Notes: generated by a model from the sequence alone, not told the origin. Positions 24,374-34,681 are shown, counted from the first letter of the stretch. The stretch is DNA of 64,000 bases from Methylocystaceae bacterium (GCA_013373205.1 JABXIG010000003.1:496001-560000); one strand, 5' to 3'. Translations and numbers: made by a program.

Positions 24374-25309
24374 TTATGGGCTGGGGAATAAAAGCAAAAA
24401 AGCACTAAGCGTGATGACGGACAGGCTGGTGGTTAAGAGAATCGTGTTTCCGGCAATCCTGTCGCCCACGCCATATCGTGTGGCGAAGATAAACGGGTTT
24501 GCCCCTGTGGGCATGCAAGCGCCCAATGTGGCGATCATGGTCCATAAGGGCGATGCGTTCAGGATATAGGCACAGATCAGATAGACCAGCACAGGCATGA
24601 CCATTAATTTGGCAAAGCTGGCAATCAGGACGGGGCGTTTGGTATCATCCAGCCTTAGGGAATAACGCGCCATGCCACCACCCACAGCAAAGAGGGCACA
24701 AGGCGGGGCGGCGAGACTGAGCATCTCGGTCGTGCGATCAATGATGCTGGGTAGCTTGAGCCCGGTTTCCGAAAAGACCCAACCGCTGACAAGTCCGATG
24801 ACCAGCGGATTTGTGATGACGCTTTTGACGGAACCTAAAACGATCCCCATCAAATTGGCGTTGGGATTACGCCCGGTTTCGATCATGACACAAGGTATAG
24901 TGAACAAAATCATCGCATTAAAAGTGATGATCGTCATCAAAGGGACCAAGGCTTCGGGTGGGTAAGCTGTCTGCACAATCGGCAGACCGATCAGGGCAAG
25001 GTTTGAAAAACAGGCGGCAATGGCTGTGACCACAGCACGTTCATGTCCATGGCGTTTGGCGACCCAATAGACCAGAAACAGAACGCAGATACCGACACCA
25101 TAATAGGCCAGCAGGATAGAGAGTTCCAATCGATGGGCCATCACGCCACTGGCTGAGGTGCGAAAGAGAAGGGAAGGCACCGCCAGATAAAAGATAAAAC
25201 GCGTTAGGTCATCCACACCGCTTTGACTAAACAAGCCACGCTTGACCATTAAATAGCCAAGTGCGATGAGGGCGAAAACCGGGAAGATAATAATGATAAC
25301 CTGTTGCAT
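24374..25309 (-). CDS. AEC family transporter
   Basis: The 311-residue integral membrane protein has ten predicted spans arranged as two five-helix halves, the auxin efflux carrier plan. FSNLALIGLPIV lies near 105-116 and GACMPTGANPFIF near 270-282. Bacterial AEC proteins export or import organic acids such as malate or malonate. The substrate here cannot be told. It is a single gene. Confidence 0.9.
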   Translation of the reverse strand: MQQVIIIIFPVFALIALGYLMVKRGLFSQSGVDDLTRFIFYLAVPSLLFRTSASGVMAHRLELSILLAYYGVGICVLFLVYWVAKRHGHERAVVTAIAACFSNLALIGLPIVQTAYPPEALVPLMTIITFNAMILFTIPCVMIETGRNPNANLMGIVLGSVKSVITNPLVIGLVSGWVFSETGLKLPSIIDRTTEMLSLAAPPCALFAVGGGMARYSLRLDDTKRPVLIASFAKLMVMPVLVYLICAYILNASPLWTMIATLGACMPTGANPFIFATRYGVGDRIAGNTILLTTSLSVITLSAFLLLFPSP

Positions 25310-25437
25310 GCCAAATTATTAGGCCGCAGTTCAACAAAACGCCAGTTCTATTCTCTACTACCAGCTATAAGATTTTGTCATGAGATGTTTGTGAAGCTGC
25401 AGCGCCTGCTGGCTTAATCGGTGATGGTAGGGCTGTT

Positions 25438-25455
25438 CACCTGCGAAAGCAGGTG
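25438..25455. repeat. REP-like hairpin, copy 1
   Basis: CACCTGCGAAAGCAGGTG is a seven-base stem capped by a GAAA tetraloop, followed by TCTCTTTCAA. A close relative is at 34682-34701. The 243-bp gap around it has no other feature. Confidence 0.6.
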
Positions 25456-25552
25456 TCTCTTTCAAAGCATGCTCTGGCAGGAACAAGGTCCCTTTGTTCA
25501 AAGGGACACAGTAAGAAGCAAGTTGATGACGTTACTGGAGAACCTAGAGCTT

Positions 25553-25972
25553 TTATCTTTCTGGCGGGATAGAATAAGTTCCGGTGGCATGGGCAACAGG
25601 TTCATTATGACCATCGCTATGCAGCGTTACTTCCATAACGGCCAGTCGTTTGCCGAGTTTTAAAATTCGACCTTCTGCCATTAAATCAGCCGGGGCAGGG
25701 CGGTGCATGAAGTTGATGTTGAAGTTTGTGGTCACTGCCAGTTTGACTTGCCCGATAGCTGATAAGATCACCGCATACATGCAGGCATCTGCTAACGCCA
25801 TCATTGTTGGGCCGGAAACCGTACCGCCGGGGCGCAGCATACTGTCGTTAAAAGGCAGGCGCAGGGCGGCAGCATTTTCGCCAATGCTTTCGGTTTTCAT
25901 GCCAATTTCTTCTGCCCAAGGCAGTTCGGTTTCAATGATATGGTCGAAATCTTCTTTGTTTATTTTTGCCAT
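25553..25972 (-). CDS. PaaI family hotdog thioesterase
   Basis: A 139-residue hotdog protein with the PaaI-type active-site block RPGGTVSGPTMMALADACMY near residues 47-66. Such enzymes hydrolyse acyl- or aryl-CoA esters. It diverges from an enoyl-CoA hydratase gene, and the two share a 20-bp palindromic operator, which suggests joint control in acyl-CoA catabolism. Confidence 0.88.
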   Translation of the reverse strand: MAKINKEDFDHIIETELPWAEEIGMKTESIGENAAALRLPFNDSMLRPGGTVSGPTMMALADACMYAVILSAIGQVKLAVTTNFNINFMHRPAPADLMAEGRILKLGKRLAVMEVTLHSDGHNEPVAHATGTYSIPPER

Positions 25973-26012
25973 TAGTGCACCCTGTATGTCATATTTTTAT
26001 AAAGATGGTATC

Positions 26013-26032
26013 TGACGTTTACGTAAACGTCA
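26013..26032. promoter_or_regulatory. 20-bp perfect palindromic operator
   Basis: TGACGTTTACGTAAACGTCA lies between the divergent thioesterase and enoyl-CoA hydratase genes. It resembles sites of MerR-type regulators of branched-chain amino acid and fatty acid catabolism (LiuR type) in proteobacteria. No regulator is encoded alongside. Confidence 0.65.
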
Positions 26033-26091
26033 ATTTTATATAAGATGTCAAAAAGTCTAAACAAGCATCAATAAACAGGGAGCATAAAAGA

Positions 26092-26895
26092 ATGTCTGCA
26101 CAGGCTGAAACCGCAAACGACCCTCTCGTCACTCGCACAGATGTGGACGGGATTGCGACACTGACTTTAAATCGTCCAAAGAAATTCAATGCCTTGTCCA
26201 TGGCTGTGCTGGAAAGCCTTTTAGAAGAATTGACCAAGGTTGAAAATGACGGCACGGTTCGGGTGGTCATTCTAGCAGCCGAGGGCAAAGCTTTCTGCGC
26301 GGGACATGATTTAAAAGAAATGCGTGAAGATACTTCCCGTCTGGCCATGCAAACCCTGTTTGGCAAATGTAGCGAAGTCATGTTGAAGATCAGCCAGATC
26401 CCCCAGCCCGTGATCGCACGTATCCATGGGATTGCAACGGCAGCGGGCTGTCAGCTGGTGGCGACCTGTGATCTGGCTATTGCGGTTGAAGAAGCCCGCT
26501 TTGCCACATCCGGCATTAATGTCGGTTTGTTCTGTTCTACCCCCATGGTGGCGTTGACACGCAATGTGACGCCTAAAAAAGCGTTTGAAATGCTGGTCAC
26601 CGGGGACTTTATTGATGCAGAAACGGCCTTGCAGTATGGCCTCATTAATAAGGTCGTTTCGGCGGATCAACTAGATGAAGCGGTGATGGAAATGGCGGGC
26701 AAGATTGCTTCCAAACCGGCGATTTCTATCGCGTTTGGGAAAAAGCTGTTTTACAAACAGTTGGAAGCGGCCCGCGATGTGGCTTATGACATGGCAGCCG
26801 ATACGATGACCTGCAATATGCTAACTGAAGATGCCCAAGCCGGTGTGGATGCCTTTATTGCCAAGCAACCGATGCCAGAATGGAAAGGCAAGTAA
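26092..26895 (+). CDS. Enoyl-CoA hydratase/isomerase family protein
   Basis: The 267-residue crotonase-fold protein has LTLNRPKKFNALS at about 25-37 and the oxyanion-hole blocks AFCAGHDLKEMR and GIATAAGCQLVATCDLAIA. The length and the GHDLKEM variant match the ECHDC3-like subgroup. One of the two usual catalytic glutamates seems replaced (TSGINVG where classical hydratases have PEI), so the exact reaction is uncertain. It is likely controlled by the palindrome 60 bp upstream. Confidence 0.9.
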   Translation: MSAQAETANDPLVTRTDVDGIATLTLNRPKKFNALSMAVLESLLEELTKVENDGTVRVVILAAEGKAFCAGHDLKEMREDTSRLAMQTLFGKCSEVMLKISQIPQPVIARIHGIATAAGCQLVATCDLAIAVEEARFATSGINVGLFCSTPMVALTRNVTPKKAFEMLVTGDFIDAETALQYGLINKVVSADQLDEAVMEMAGKIASKPAISIAFGKKLFYKQLEAARDVAYDMAADTMTCNMLTEDAQAGVDAFIAKQPMPEWKGK

Positions 26896-26900
26896 ATAGG

Positions 26901-27101
26901 TTAAAGTAGATTTTTTTGGGTGATGGATTGCGTTTCCTCACCCAATGCGTCAAGCAAGGTGATATGATTTACCACATGCAACCAAAAGTCTGCATCGCGA
27001 CCATCTGCTGCCATCTGCATATTATGGAATGCAATAAAGCTCGCCTGTTTCAATCCGTGTCTATTATATAGTTCTAGCGCCGTTTTTTTAATCTCAGACA
27101 T
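26901..27101 (-). CDS. 66-residue hypothetical protein
   Basis: A short soluble protein (ALELYNRHGLKQASFIAFHNM) that looks helical. It converges on the hydratase gene with a five-base gap. Plausible codon use supports it, but no family is recognised. Confidence 0.6.
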   Translation of the reverse strand: MSEIKKTALELYNRHGLKQASFIAFHNMQMAADGRDADFWLHVVNHITLLDALGEETQSITQKNLL

Positions 27102-27173
27102 TGTTTTTCTTGTTATCCGAAGTTTGTTTATCAGTGATTGAATAGCATTTTAAGGATTGTTCTAAATTCATGC

Positions 27174-27196
27174 ATCACCCATTTGGAGGGGGTGAT
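27174..27196. other. Hairpin upstream of the CoA-binding gene
   Basis: ATCACCC (27174-27180) pairs with GGGTGAT (27190-27196) across a nine-base loop. It lies 70 bp before the start codon. No T-run follows and no riboswitch core is apparent. Confidence 0.35.
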
Positions 27197-27266
27197 TTGT
27201 AGATAAAGTAACAATAATGTTTTATTTCTATGTTTGTTTTCATTCTTTAAAGGGTAAAGGTTGTAT

Positions 27267-27758
27267 ATGTCCTCATTACTATATGATGATCGTTTTTTAA
27301 GTGATGTCCTTAAATCGGTGAAGGTTATCGCTATGGTCGGGGCGTCTGCGAAATGGAACCGACCCAGTAATTTCGCCATGAAGTATCTACAAGGCAAAGG
27401 CTACCGTGTCATCCCGGTGAACCCTGGTCTGGCAGGTGGGGAAATCCTTGGCGAAACAGTTTATGAAAATCTTGCGTCTATCCCCTTTGGGTATCAAATG
27501 GTGGACATTTTCCGAAATTCAACCGCAGCTGGTGAAATTAGTGATGAGGCGATTGCGCTTAAAGATGAAAAAAAAATTGAAGTTGTCTGGATGCAGTTGG
27601 GGGTGCAGCACAATGAAGCGGCACAGCGCGCAGAAGAGGCAGGACTGAAGGTCGTGATGGATCGCTGTCCCAAGATCGAATATGGCCGTCTGTTTGGGGA
27701 ACTCAGTTGGGCAGGTATTAATTCAGGTATCATTACATCCAAGAGGTTAAAGAGATGA
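27267..27758 (+). CDS. CoA-binding domain protein (YccU type)
   Basis: A 163-residue Rossmann-fold protein of the succinyl-CoA synthetase-like CoA-binding family: VIAMVGASAKWNRPS near 22-36, GYRVIPVNPG, and RCPKIEYGRL near the end. The ATG at 27267 follows an AAAGG site; an upstream TTG is less likely. It overlaps metY by four bases (ATGA). This pairing is common, and the protein may bind CoA or act as a regulator of methionine synthesis. Confidence 0.9.
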   Translation: MSSLLYDDRFLSDVLKSVKVIAMVGASAKWNRPSNFAMKYLQGKGYRVIPVNPGLAGGEILGETVYENLASIPFGYQMVDIFRNSTAAGEISDEAIALKDEKKIEVVWMQLGVQHNEAAQRAEEAGLKVVMDRCPKIEYGRLFGELSWAGINSGIITSKRLKR

Positions 27759-29044
27759 GCACAGGGCCAAAAGAATATGGCATCGAGACCCGCGCCATTC
27801 ACGCAGGTGCCCGCCCCGACAGCGAAACAGGCGCGCGCAACACCCCGATTTATCAGACCACATCCTATGTGTTTGACGATGTGGATCATGCCGCCGACTT
27901 GTTTAACCTGCAAACCTTCGGCTTTATTTATTCGCGCCTGACCAACCCGACCGTGGCTGTGTTGGAAGAACGCATTGCCAATTTGGAAGGCGGACGCGCC
28001 GGGGTCTGTTGTGCGTCTGGTCATTCCGCGCAGTTTCTGGCCTTCTTTTCTATTATGGAACCAGGGGATCGGTTTTTAGCGTCCAGAAATCTTTATGGTG
28101 GATCCATCACCCAGTTTGGTAGCAGCTTTAAACGTCTGGGCTGGCATGTGGATTTTGTTGATGCAACGGACCTTGAAGCCGTTAAAGCAGCTATTCGCCC
28201 CGAACATAAAGCGCTCTTTATCGAACCGCTGGCCAATCCCGGCGGCGTGGTGCTGGATACCCAAAGACTCGCGGATATTGCCCATGAAAATAACATGCCG
28301 CTGATCGTGGATAATACGCTTGCCACCCCGATCCTGTTTCGCCCGTTTGAACATGGCGCGGACATTATCACCCATTCCACCACCAAGTTTCTCGGCGGGC
28401 ATGGCACGTCCATGGGCGGCGCGATTGTGGAATCTGGTAAGTTTGATTGGGCGAAAGCGGGGAAATATCCCACGCTCACGGACCCAGACCCGGCCTATCA
28501 CGGCTTAAGCTTCTTTGAAACCTTCGGCGATTTTGGCTTTTCCATGAAGACCCGCTGCGTGGGCTTGCGCGATTTCGGCCCGGCTATGAGTCCCACCAAC
28601 GCTTTTAATACCATCACAGGCATGGAAACCTTGCATATCCGCATGGAACGCCATGTGGAAAATGCCTTGAAAGTCGCAACATATTTGGAAAATCATCCGG
28701 CGGTGGCTTGGGTGTCCTATGCAGGCTTAAAATCCAGTCCCTATTATGACCTGGCGCAAAAATACCTCCCACGTGGCGCTGGCTCCGTCTTCACCTTTGG
28801 TGTTAAAGGGGGCTATGAAGCAGGCGTTAAGGTCGTGGAAAGCGTGAACCTGATCTCGCATCTCGCCAATATCGGCGACACGCGCAGCCTGATCATCCAC
28901 CCGGCCAGTACCACACACCGACAGCTCAACGAAGACCAACAAATCGCCGCAGGCGCGGGCCCCGACGTGCTGCGCCTGTCCATCGGTCTGGAAACGGCCG
29001 ATGATATTATCCGCGATTTGGATGAGGCATTTTTGTTTACTTAA
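27755..29044 (+). CDS. metY: O-acetylhomoserine aminocarboxypropyltransferase
   Basis: The 429-residue PLP enzyme of the Cys/Met metabolism family has the cofactor lysine at K211 in HSTTKFLGGHG and the block YSRLTNPTVAVLEERIA near 59-75. The length and insertions fit O-acetylhomoserine sulfhydrylase rather than MetB or MetC. It joins O-acetylhomoserine with sulfide to make homocysteine directly. Confidence 0.93.
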   Translation: MSTGPKEYGIETRAIHAGARPDSETGARNTPIYQTTSYVFDDVDHAADLFNLQTFGFIYSRLTNPTVAVLEERIANLEGGRAGVCCASGHSAQFLAFFSIMEPGDRFLASRNLYGGSITQFGSSFKRLGWHVDFVDATDLEAVKAAIRPEHKALFIEPLANPGGVVLDTQRLADIAHENNMPLIVDNTLATPILFRPFEHGADIITHSTTKFLGGHGTSMGGAIVESGKFDWAKAGKYPTLTDPDPAYHGLSFFETFGDFGFSMKTRCVGLRDFGPAMSPTNAFNTITGMETLHIRMERHVENALKVATYLENHPAVAWVSYAGLKSSPYYDLAQKYLPRGAGSVFTFGVKGGYEAGVKVVESVNLISHLANIGDTRSLIIHPASTTHRQLNEDQQIAAGAGPDVLRLSIGLETADDIIRDLDEAFLFT

Positions 29045-29096
29045 GGTGAGTGAAGTAGTATCTGATAAACTTATTAGTTATCAAGGAAACGGCATA

Positions 29097-30311
29097 ATGA
29101 TGAATAATGAAATGGATTCCGAAAAGTTAGAGGATTTACAGAAGATCAATGGGGCAATCTCAGAATTAAGTAATATTATTGATGAGCAGAAGAAACGAGA
29201 AGAATCTGGAAGTGCGATCCTTGGTGTTGCCGTTTTAAATATCTTGGCGAAAGCTAGAGATAGTTTGATTGGTATCCGTCCATTAATTGAGCAAAAAGAA
29301 CAATTTTTAGCAGATATTATTGAACCAGTTACTGATAAGATAAGGCAAAATAGTAGTTTGTTAAGTTATATAAATCAAAAGCAGGCGCGGCAGACTCGAT
29401 ATTATGGCTATATAGGTATTGTGGGTACCTTGCTAAGTTTTTTATCTCTATCATTTTATTTTTATGAAAGTTTGTTTAGTGTATTTTATGTAAAAGATAC
29501 GGTTTCTTTGAACAATATTTCTAATAATTCGGGTAAGTGTGTTGAAACAAAGATTAAATCAGCTAATTATATTAAAGAAAGAAATATAGTTATTTTAGAA
29601 GGGGAGTGTTTTAATTATTCTGATTATAAAATTGGGGGTGTATCAGTTCGTTATGACTATGTTTCAGATCGTTATATTGAGATCAATACTATTCCTCCAA
29701 TTCAAAGTGAGCGTGAGGCTGTTGTTGAGATATTTCCGTACTTAGTAATTAATAAGAATGATAAGTTTGGTGCTCCTGGTATTCAGTTTTCCAAAAATAT
29801 GTATTCAAAAAACGGAGGGGTCCTTACTCAGTGGAATACAGATAGATTTGCTATCAAAAATTACCCTAAAAATCATATCTACGACATGGGTGTGTCTTTA
29901 ATTGAAAAACCATTTTATATAGGCGACTTAAATGCGTATCATTTATGGGACGAGAGTGTTAAGGGGGAAGAAAGTAAGTTTATTAAGTTTAAAACTGAGG
30001 CAAGAGAAGGTTATCTTTATATTAGGGGGTATGGGATTGATTTACCAGTTTATAAGTGTAAAAATAAAAATGCTTTTTCGACACTTCCTTCTGTCAGTCT
30101 AAATGGTGATGAACTAGGAATCTTCGAATTGGGAAGTTCTTTGCCGGATGTGCTGCAATGTAAAGATGGTGACCTTGGGTCTAAATTCCCATTTGAATAC
30201 ATTTTTAGAGTATCATACAAGGATTCTAACGAATTGATTTTCAGTCGGGGTGTGTTTACTAGTGAGAACGTCGAGCATTTCGTTGTCAGTGATGTTCGTT
30301 TGTTGTACTGA
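29097..30311 (+). CDS. Orphan single-span membrane protein, AT-rich
   Basis: The frame from ATG 29097 (AAGGAAAC site upstream) encodes 404 residues. A charged helical N-terminal region of about 100 residues precedes one membrane span near 106-128. A beta-rich domain of about 270 residues then probably faces the periplasm. Base composition is clearly more AT-rich than metY before it and the genes after it, pointing to recent gain. No family is recognised. The gene lies between metY and a GIY-YIG gene with no mobile-element hallmarks. Confidence 0.7.
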   Translation: MMNNEMDSEKLEDLQKINGAISELSNIIDEQKKREESGSAILGVAVLNILAKARDSLIGIRPLIEQKEQFLADIIEPVTDKIRQNSSLLSYINQKQARQTRYYGYIGIVGTLLSFLSLSFYFYESLFSVFYVKDTVSLNNISNNSGKCVETKIKSANYIKERNIVILEGECFNYSDYKIGGVSVRYDYVSDRYIEINTIPPIQSEREAVVEIFPYLVINKNDKFGAPGIQFSKNMYSKNGGVLTQWNTDRFAIKNYPKNHIYDMGVSLIEKPFYIGDLNAYHLWDESVKGEESKFIKFKTEAREGYLYIRGYGIDLPVYKCKNKNAFSTLPSVSLNGDELGIFELGSSLPDVLQCKDGDLGSKFPFEYIFRVSYKDSNELIFSRGVFTSENVEHFVVSDVRLLY

Positions 30312-30316
30312 GCTGA

Positions 30317-30580
30317 TCACGTCACGTTTTTCAACAATGCCTTAAATTTCCGATCTTTCTTGATCTCAAGCTCGCGGCTTTGGGCCTCACTGCGTCCTTC
30401 AAACCCGCTTTCCACATAAATGATTTCCCATGGCCTGCGCGCGCGGGTGTATTTGGCACCGCCGGGTTTTAGGCCGTTATGTTCATCCAAGCGGCGATCC
30501 GGGGTTTCGTCATAGGTGAGCCCGGTGTAGGCGTCGCCGCGTTTATTCAGCAGAACATAAACGAACCAGCGTTTTTTCAT
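30317..30580 (-). CDS. GIY-YIG nuclease family protein
   Basis: An 87-residue small GIY-YIG protein of the YhbQ/UvrC-like single-domain class: FVYVLLNKRG for the first motif, AYTGLTYD for the second, with R29 and a later E as likely catalytic residues (DRRLDEHN, ESGFEGRSEA). It overlaps the hydrolase gene by one base. Such proteins are often annotated as endonucleases without proven targets. Confidence 0.88.
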   Translation of the reverse strand: MKKRWFVYVLLNKRGDAYTGLTYDETPDRRLDEHNGLKPGGAKYTRARRPWEIIYVESGFEGRSEAQSRELEIKKDRKFKALLKNVT

Positions 30581-31371
30581 TAAACTTTCTCGCTAATCCA
30601 GTCCGCGATATAGCTTGCGCTTTCTTCCCAGCGTTTATCCAGCATTAAAGCATGCGGGCCGTCTTTGATGATATGAAGGTCCGCGCCGTGGAAGGTTGCG
30701 GTTTCGCGCAAGGCCGTGTGGGGGATCATCACATCGGCATCCCCGCCAATGACTAGGATGGGAAAACCGGGCTGGGCTTGTTTTCTCGGGATATCCATGA
30801 AGGTGATATCGGTGAGGGCGCGCAAGGATTCGGCCTGTAGCAATCCATGGGTTTCGGCCAAACTCGCAGGGTGCGTATCATCTGAGACCAACATGCGTTT
30901 AAGCGCATCAAAACTGACCACTTCCGGGCTAAAGAGGATGGCTTGATTGAGCGTCCAATAGAGGTCTGGCGTGTGGGTCATCATATGAACAACCGAGCTG
31001 AACGACCCGCTAGGCGGCAGGGAATTCATCAAGATTGCGCCCTTGCAAGCGTTGCTTTCCATATATTTCTGCACCACCATGCCGCCTAAAGAGTGGCCGA
31101 CGATGATGGGAGCTTGTCCAATGGTTTCAACGGCCTTTTCGATATCTTTGACGAAATCATCCAGCCCATAAAGGTGTAAAGACCAGTTGGAGCCACTTTG
31201 TCCATGCCCACTTAAAGAGACGGCATAACAATCATAACCCAGTTCAGCAAAATAGGGCATGTAGCGATAGCGCCAGATGGGGGCGGAGCAAAAGGATCCA
31301 TGGACGAAAAGCAAAGGCGGTTTATTTGAAGGGCCGGATTTTGCTTTGAGTTCAATAAGTTCGAGGGACAT
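30580..31371 (-). CDS. Alpha/beta hydrolase
   Basis: A 263-residue alpha/beta hydrolase with the oxyanion segment LLFVHGSFCSA and the nucleophile S94 in GHSLGG. An acid near 220 (GGDADVMIP) and a C-terminal histidine (DGPHALMLD) complete the triad. The ATG at 31371 gives a normal family N terminus; a GTG at 31422 would add 17 residues. The substrate is unknown. Confidence 0.85.
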   Translation of the reverse strand: MSLELIELKAKSGPSNKPPLLFVHGSFCSAPIWRYRYMPYFAELGYDCYAVSLSGHGQSGSNWSLHLYGLDDFVKDIEKAVETIGQAPIIVGHSLGGMVVQKYMESNACKGAILMNSLPPSGSFSSVVHMMTHTPDLYWTLNQAILFSPEVVSFDALKRMLVSDDTHPASLAETHGLLQAESLRALTDITFMDIPRKQAQPGFPILVIGGDADVMIPHTALRETATFHGADLHIIKDGPHALMLDKRWEESASYIADWISEKV

Positions 31372-31552
31372 AAATTTGTTATTATCTTTTCTGGTCTTAT
31401 AGAGTGGACCCACATCAAGCACGCTTTTGATAAAAAGTGCAAGGGATCATGCGGTTTTTTTGCCGCTTTCTTTGCTTGCCTATATTTTGACTCTCAGGTA
31501 GTGTGCGCCAACGTTTTAAGGCCTTTTTATTTTGCCAAAGGATCACTAGTCG

Positions 31553-33523
31553 ATGACCTCGCATAAGGATATGGCGAACGCCATTCGTTTTCTTTCCGCT
31601 GATGCCGTTCAAAAAGCCAAATCCGGCCACCCGGGTATGCCCATGGGGATGGCTGATGTTGCCACTGTTTTATTCACCAAATATATGAATTTTGACCCCA
31701 AGCAGCCAAAATGGGCGGATCGCGACCGCTTTGTTTTGTCCGCAGGTCACGGGTCCATGTTGATGTATTCATACCTGTATCTGACAGGCTATGAAGACAT
31801 GACCATTGAAGAAGTATCAAACTTCCGTCAATTGGGTGCAAAAACGGCAGGCCATCCAGAATATGGTCATGCAACAGGGATCGAAACGACAACTGGTCCA
31901 TTAGGTCAAGGCATCACAACGGCTGTAGGTATGGCGCTGGCAGAAAAACTGCAAAATGCGCGCTACGGCGATGATGTGGTTAATCACTACACATATGTCA
32001 TCGCAGGTGATGGTTGCTTGATGGAAGGTATTTCTCACGAAGCGATTTCCACAGCAGGTCACTTGGGCTTGAACAAGCTGATCGTATTTTGGGATGATAA
32101 CGAGATTACCATTGATGGTAATTTGAATGTGGCGGCTTCTGATAATCAGCTGAAACGCTTTAAAGCGTCTGGTTGGGATGCTCATACCATCGATGGTCAT
32201 GACCCGAAAGAAATTGCTAAAGCGATTGAAAAAGCACAGAAATCAGACAAGCCGTCCTTGATTGCCTGTAAAACCAAAATTGGTAAAGGCGCGCCAAGCC
32301 TTGAAGGTTCACATAAAACCCATGGCGCACCGTTGGGTGATGATGAAATCGCAGCGATGCGTGAAAAGCTGGGTTGGGATGCGGCCCCGTTTGAAGTGCC
32401 TGAAAAGGTTTTGAAAGCATGGCGTAAAGCTGGTGCGCGTGGGGCCAAAACCCGCGAAGCCTGGCAGGAACGTTTTAACGAGCTGGACCTCGATACTCAA
32501 GAAACCTTCGTTCGCACCAATGATGGCGGTCTGCCCGATGGCTGGGAAGACAAGGCAAACGCTTACAAAAAACAATTATGTGAAGATGCACCGAAAAAAG
32601 CCACCCGTCAGGCGTCGCAAATGGCATTGAATACATTGGCTGAAATCATCCCTGAAATGCTGGGTGGGTCAGCTGATTTGACAGGATCCAACCTGACCAA
32701 AGCAGAAAGCCAGAAGTCAGTCACACCGGATGACTTTAGTGGCAATTACATGCACTACGGCATTCGTGAATTCGGCATGGCAGCATTCATGAATGGGGTT
32801 GCACTTCACGGCGGGTTTGTGCCATATGGCGGCACGTTCCTGGTCTTTGCTGATTACATGCGTGCGGCGATGCGCCTGTCTGCTTTGATGGAACAACGCG
32901 TCATTTATGTCCTGACCCATGACTCGATCGGTCTGGGTGAAGATGGTCCGACCCATCAACCTGTTGAAACGGTTGCCTCGCTTCGGGCTATGCCAAACAC
33001 AAATGTCTTCCGTCCGGCTGATGCGGTTGAAACATTTGAATGCTGGATGCTGGCGCTGCAATCTGAAAAGACACCGTCTGCTATGGCATTGTCGCGTCAG
33101 GGGTTGCCTGCGGTTCGCACAGAATATTCTGAAGAAAACAAATGTGCCAAAGGTGCGTATGTGTTGCGCGATGCCGAAGGTCCGCGCAAAGCAACCATTA
33201 TCGCCACAGGGTCTGAAGTTGAAATTGCTTTGGCGGCACGCGATACCTTGCAGGCTGATGGCATTCCGACAGCTGTTGTCTCTATGCCGTGTTGGGAACT
33301 GTTTGAACAACAATCTGATGCTTACAAACACGACACATTGGGTGATGGCATTCGTGTGGCTGTAGAAGCTGGTCTGCAAATGGGCTGGGATCGCTATATC
33401 GGGGCCAATGGTGCCTTTATTGGCATGACAGGCTTTGGAGCCTCTGCACCAGCGGGTGATCTGTACAAACATTTTGGTATCACAGCAGAAGCTGTGTCCG
33501 ATGCGGTTAAAGCCCGCGTTTAA
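31553..33523 (+). CDS. tkt: Transketolase
   Basis: The 656-residue thiamine diphosphate enzyme has the N-terminal [13 protein letters not shown] block (23-35), the ThDP/Mg motif starting GDG at 152-154, and the pyrimidine-domain block [16 protein letters not shown]. It moves two-carbon ketol units in the pentose phosphate and Calvin pathways. The following aldolase and epimerase genes support a sugar-phosphate cluster. Confidence 0.96.
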   Translation: MTSHKDMANAIRFLSADAVQKAKSGHPGMPMGMADVATVLFTKYMNFDPKQPKWADRDRFVLSAGHGSMLMYSYLYLTGYEDMTIEEVSNFRQLGAKTAGHPEYGHATGIETTTGPLGQGITTAVGMALAEKLQNARYGDDVVNHYTYVIAGDGCLMEGISHEAISTAGHLGLNKLIVFWDDNEITIDGNLNVAASDNQLKRFKASGWDAHTIDGHDPKEIAKAIEKAQKSDKPSLIACKTKIGKGAPSLEGSHKTHGAPLGDDEIAAMREKLGWDAAPFEVPEKVLKAWRKAGARGAKTREAWQERFNELDLDTQETFVRTNDGGLPDGWEDKANAYKKQLCEDAPKKATRQASQMALNTLAEIIPEMLGGSADLTGSNLTKAESQKSVTPDDFSGNYMHYGIREFGMAAFMNGVALHGGFVPYGGTFLVFADYMRAAMRLSALMEQRVIYVLTHDSIGLGEDGPTHQPVETVASLRAMPNTNVFRPADAVETFECWMLALQSEKTPSAMALSRQGLPAVRTEYSEENKCAKGAYVLRDAEGPRKATIIATGSEVEIALAARDTLQADGIPTAVVSMPCWELFEQQSDAYKHDTLGDGIRVAVEAGLQMGWDRYIGANGAFIGMTGFGASAPAGDLYKHFGITAEAVSDAVKARV

Positions 33524-33531
33524 TAATTTAG

Positions 33532-33558
33532 GAGGCGGCTCAGGGAAAGGGCCGCCTC
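33532..33558 (+). other. Stem-loop between tkt and fba
   Basis: GAGGCGGC (33532-33539) pairs perfectly with GCCGCCTC (33551-33558). Weakly T-rich sequence follows, so it may be a partial terminator or an mRNA-stabilising hairpin. Confidence 0.55.
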
Positions 33559-33603
33559 TACTGCTTTTACTTAAGATAAGTATTAAAACTTGGAGGAAAT
33601 CCT

Positions 33604-34668
33604 ATGGCACTCGTTTCCATGCGTCAGCTTCTCGATCATGCAGCTGAAAATGACTATGGCCTTCCGGCATTTAACATCAACAACATGGAACAAATGCTCG
33701 CCATCATGGCTGCGGCATCCAAAACCGATAGCCCGGTGATTATGCAAGCCAGCCGTGGCGCGCGTAAATATGCCAACGATGCGGTTTTGAAACATCTGAT
33801 TCAGGCCGCTGTTGAAATTTACCCGGACGTGCCTGTTTGTATGCACCTAGACCACGGGAACGAGCTGCGCACCTGTATGTCAGCCATGGCGAACGGTTTT
33901 TCTTCTGTCATGATGGACGGTTCACTTGAATCTGATGGCAAGACGCCTGCTTCTTACGAATATAACGTTGATGTCACCGCAGATGTGACCAAAGCCGCGC
34001 ATCTGATTGGTGTGTCTGTCGAAGGCGAGTTGGGTTGCCTCGGTTCGCTGGAAACGGGCGAAGGTGAAAAAGAAGACGGTCATGGTTTTGAAGGTAAGCT
34101 GGATAAAGAAGCTTTGTTAACTGACCCGGATCAAGCCGTTGATTTCGTTAAGAAAACTAAGGTTGATGCACTCGCAATCGCCATGGGGACATCGCATGGG
34201 GCGTACAAATTTACCCGTAAGCCGGATGGTGATATTCTGGCGATGGACGTTGTGAAAGCGATCCACAAAAAATTGCCAAACACCCACCTTGTCATGCATG
34301 GCTCATCAAGCGTTCCCCAAGAACTGCAAGACATCATCAACAAATATGGTGGTGAGATGAAGCAGACTTACGGTGTGCCGCTGGAAGAAATCGTTGTCGG
34401 CATTAAAAACGGTGTCCGTAAAGTCAATATCGATACGGACAACCGTATGGCGATCACAGGTGCGATCCGTAAAGCTCTTATGGAAGATGCCAGCCAGTTC
34501 GACCCGCGTTACTATCTAAAACCAGCCATGGCCGCGATGGAAAAAGAATGTATCCAACGTTACGAGCTGTTTAACTGCGCTGGTCAAGGGTCCAAGATCA
34601 AGCCGATCTCTTTGAACGATATGGCCAGCCGCTACGAAAACGGCTCCCTCGACCCAGTCTTGGGTTAA
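33604..34668 (+). CDS. fba: Class II fructose-bisphosphate aldolase, Calvin-cycle subtype
   Basis: The 354-residue zinc aldolase has the metal and catalytic block MHLDHG (H81, D83, H84), [14 protein letters not shown] and VMHGSSSVP. These features and the length fit the CbbA-like subtype. It interconverts fructose-1,6-bisphosphate with triose phosphates (and sedoheptulose-1,7-bisphosphate in the Calvin cycle). A TTGGAGGA ribosome site precedes the ATG. Confidence 0.95.
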   Translation: MALVSMRQLLDHAAENDYGLPAFNINNMEQMLAIMAAASKTDSPVIMQASRGARKYANDAVLKHLIQAAVEIYPDVPVCMHLDHGNELRTCMSAMANGFSSVMMDGSLESDGKTPASYEYNVDVTADVTKAAHLIGVSVEGELGCLGSLETGEGEKEDGHGFEGKLDKEALLTDPDQAVDFVKKTKVDALAIAMGTSHGAYKFTRKPDGDILAMDVVKAIHKKLPNTHLVMHGSSSVPQELQDIINKYGGEMKQTYGVPLEEIVVGIKNGVRKVNIDTDNRMAITGAIRKALMEDASQFDPRYYLKPAMAAMEKECIQRYELFNCAGQGSKIKPISLNDMASRYENGSLDPVLG

Positions 34669-34681
34669 GCCAATACACCGT

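Noticed and set aside
27174-27196. SAM riboswitch before the metY operon
   Set aside because: Only one simple hairpin is present; the conserved SAM-II core and pseudoknot are not seen.
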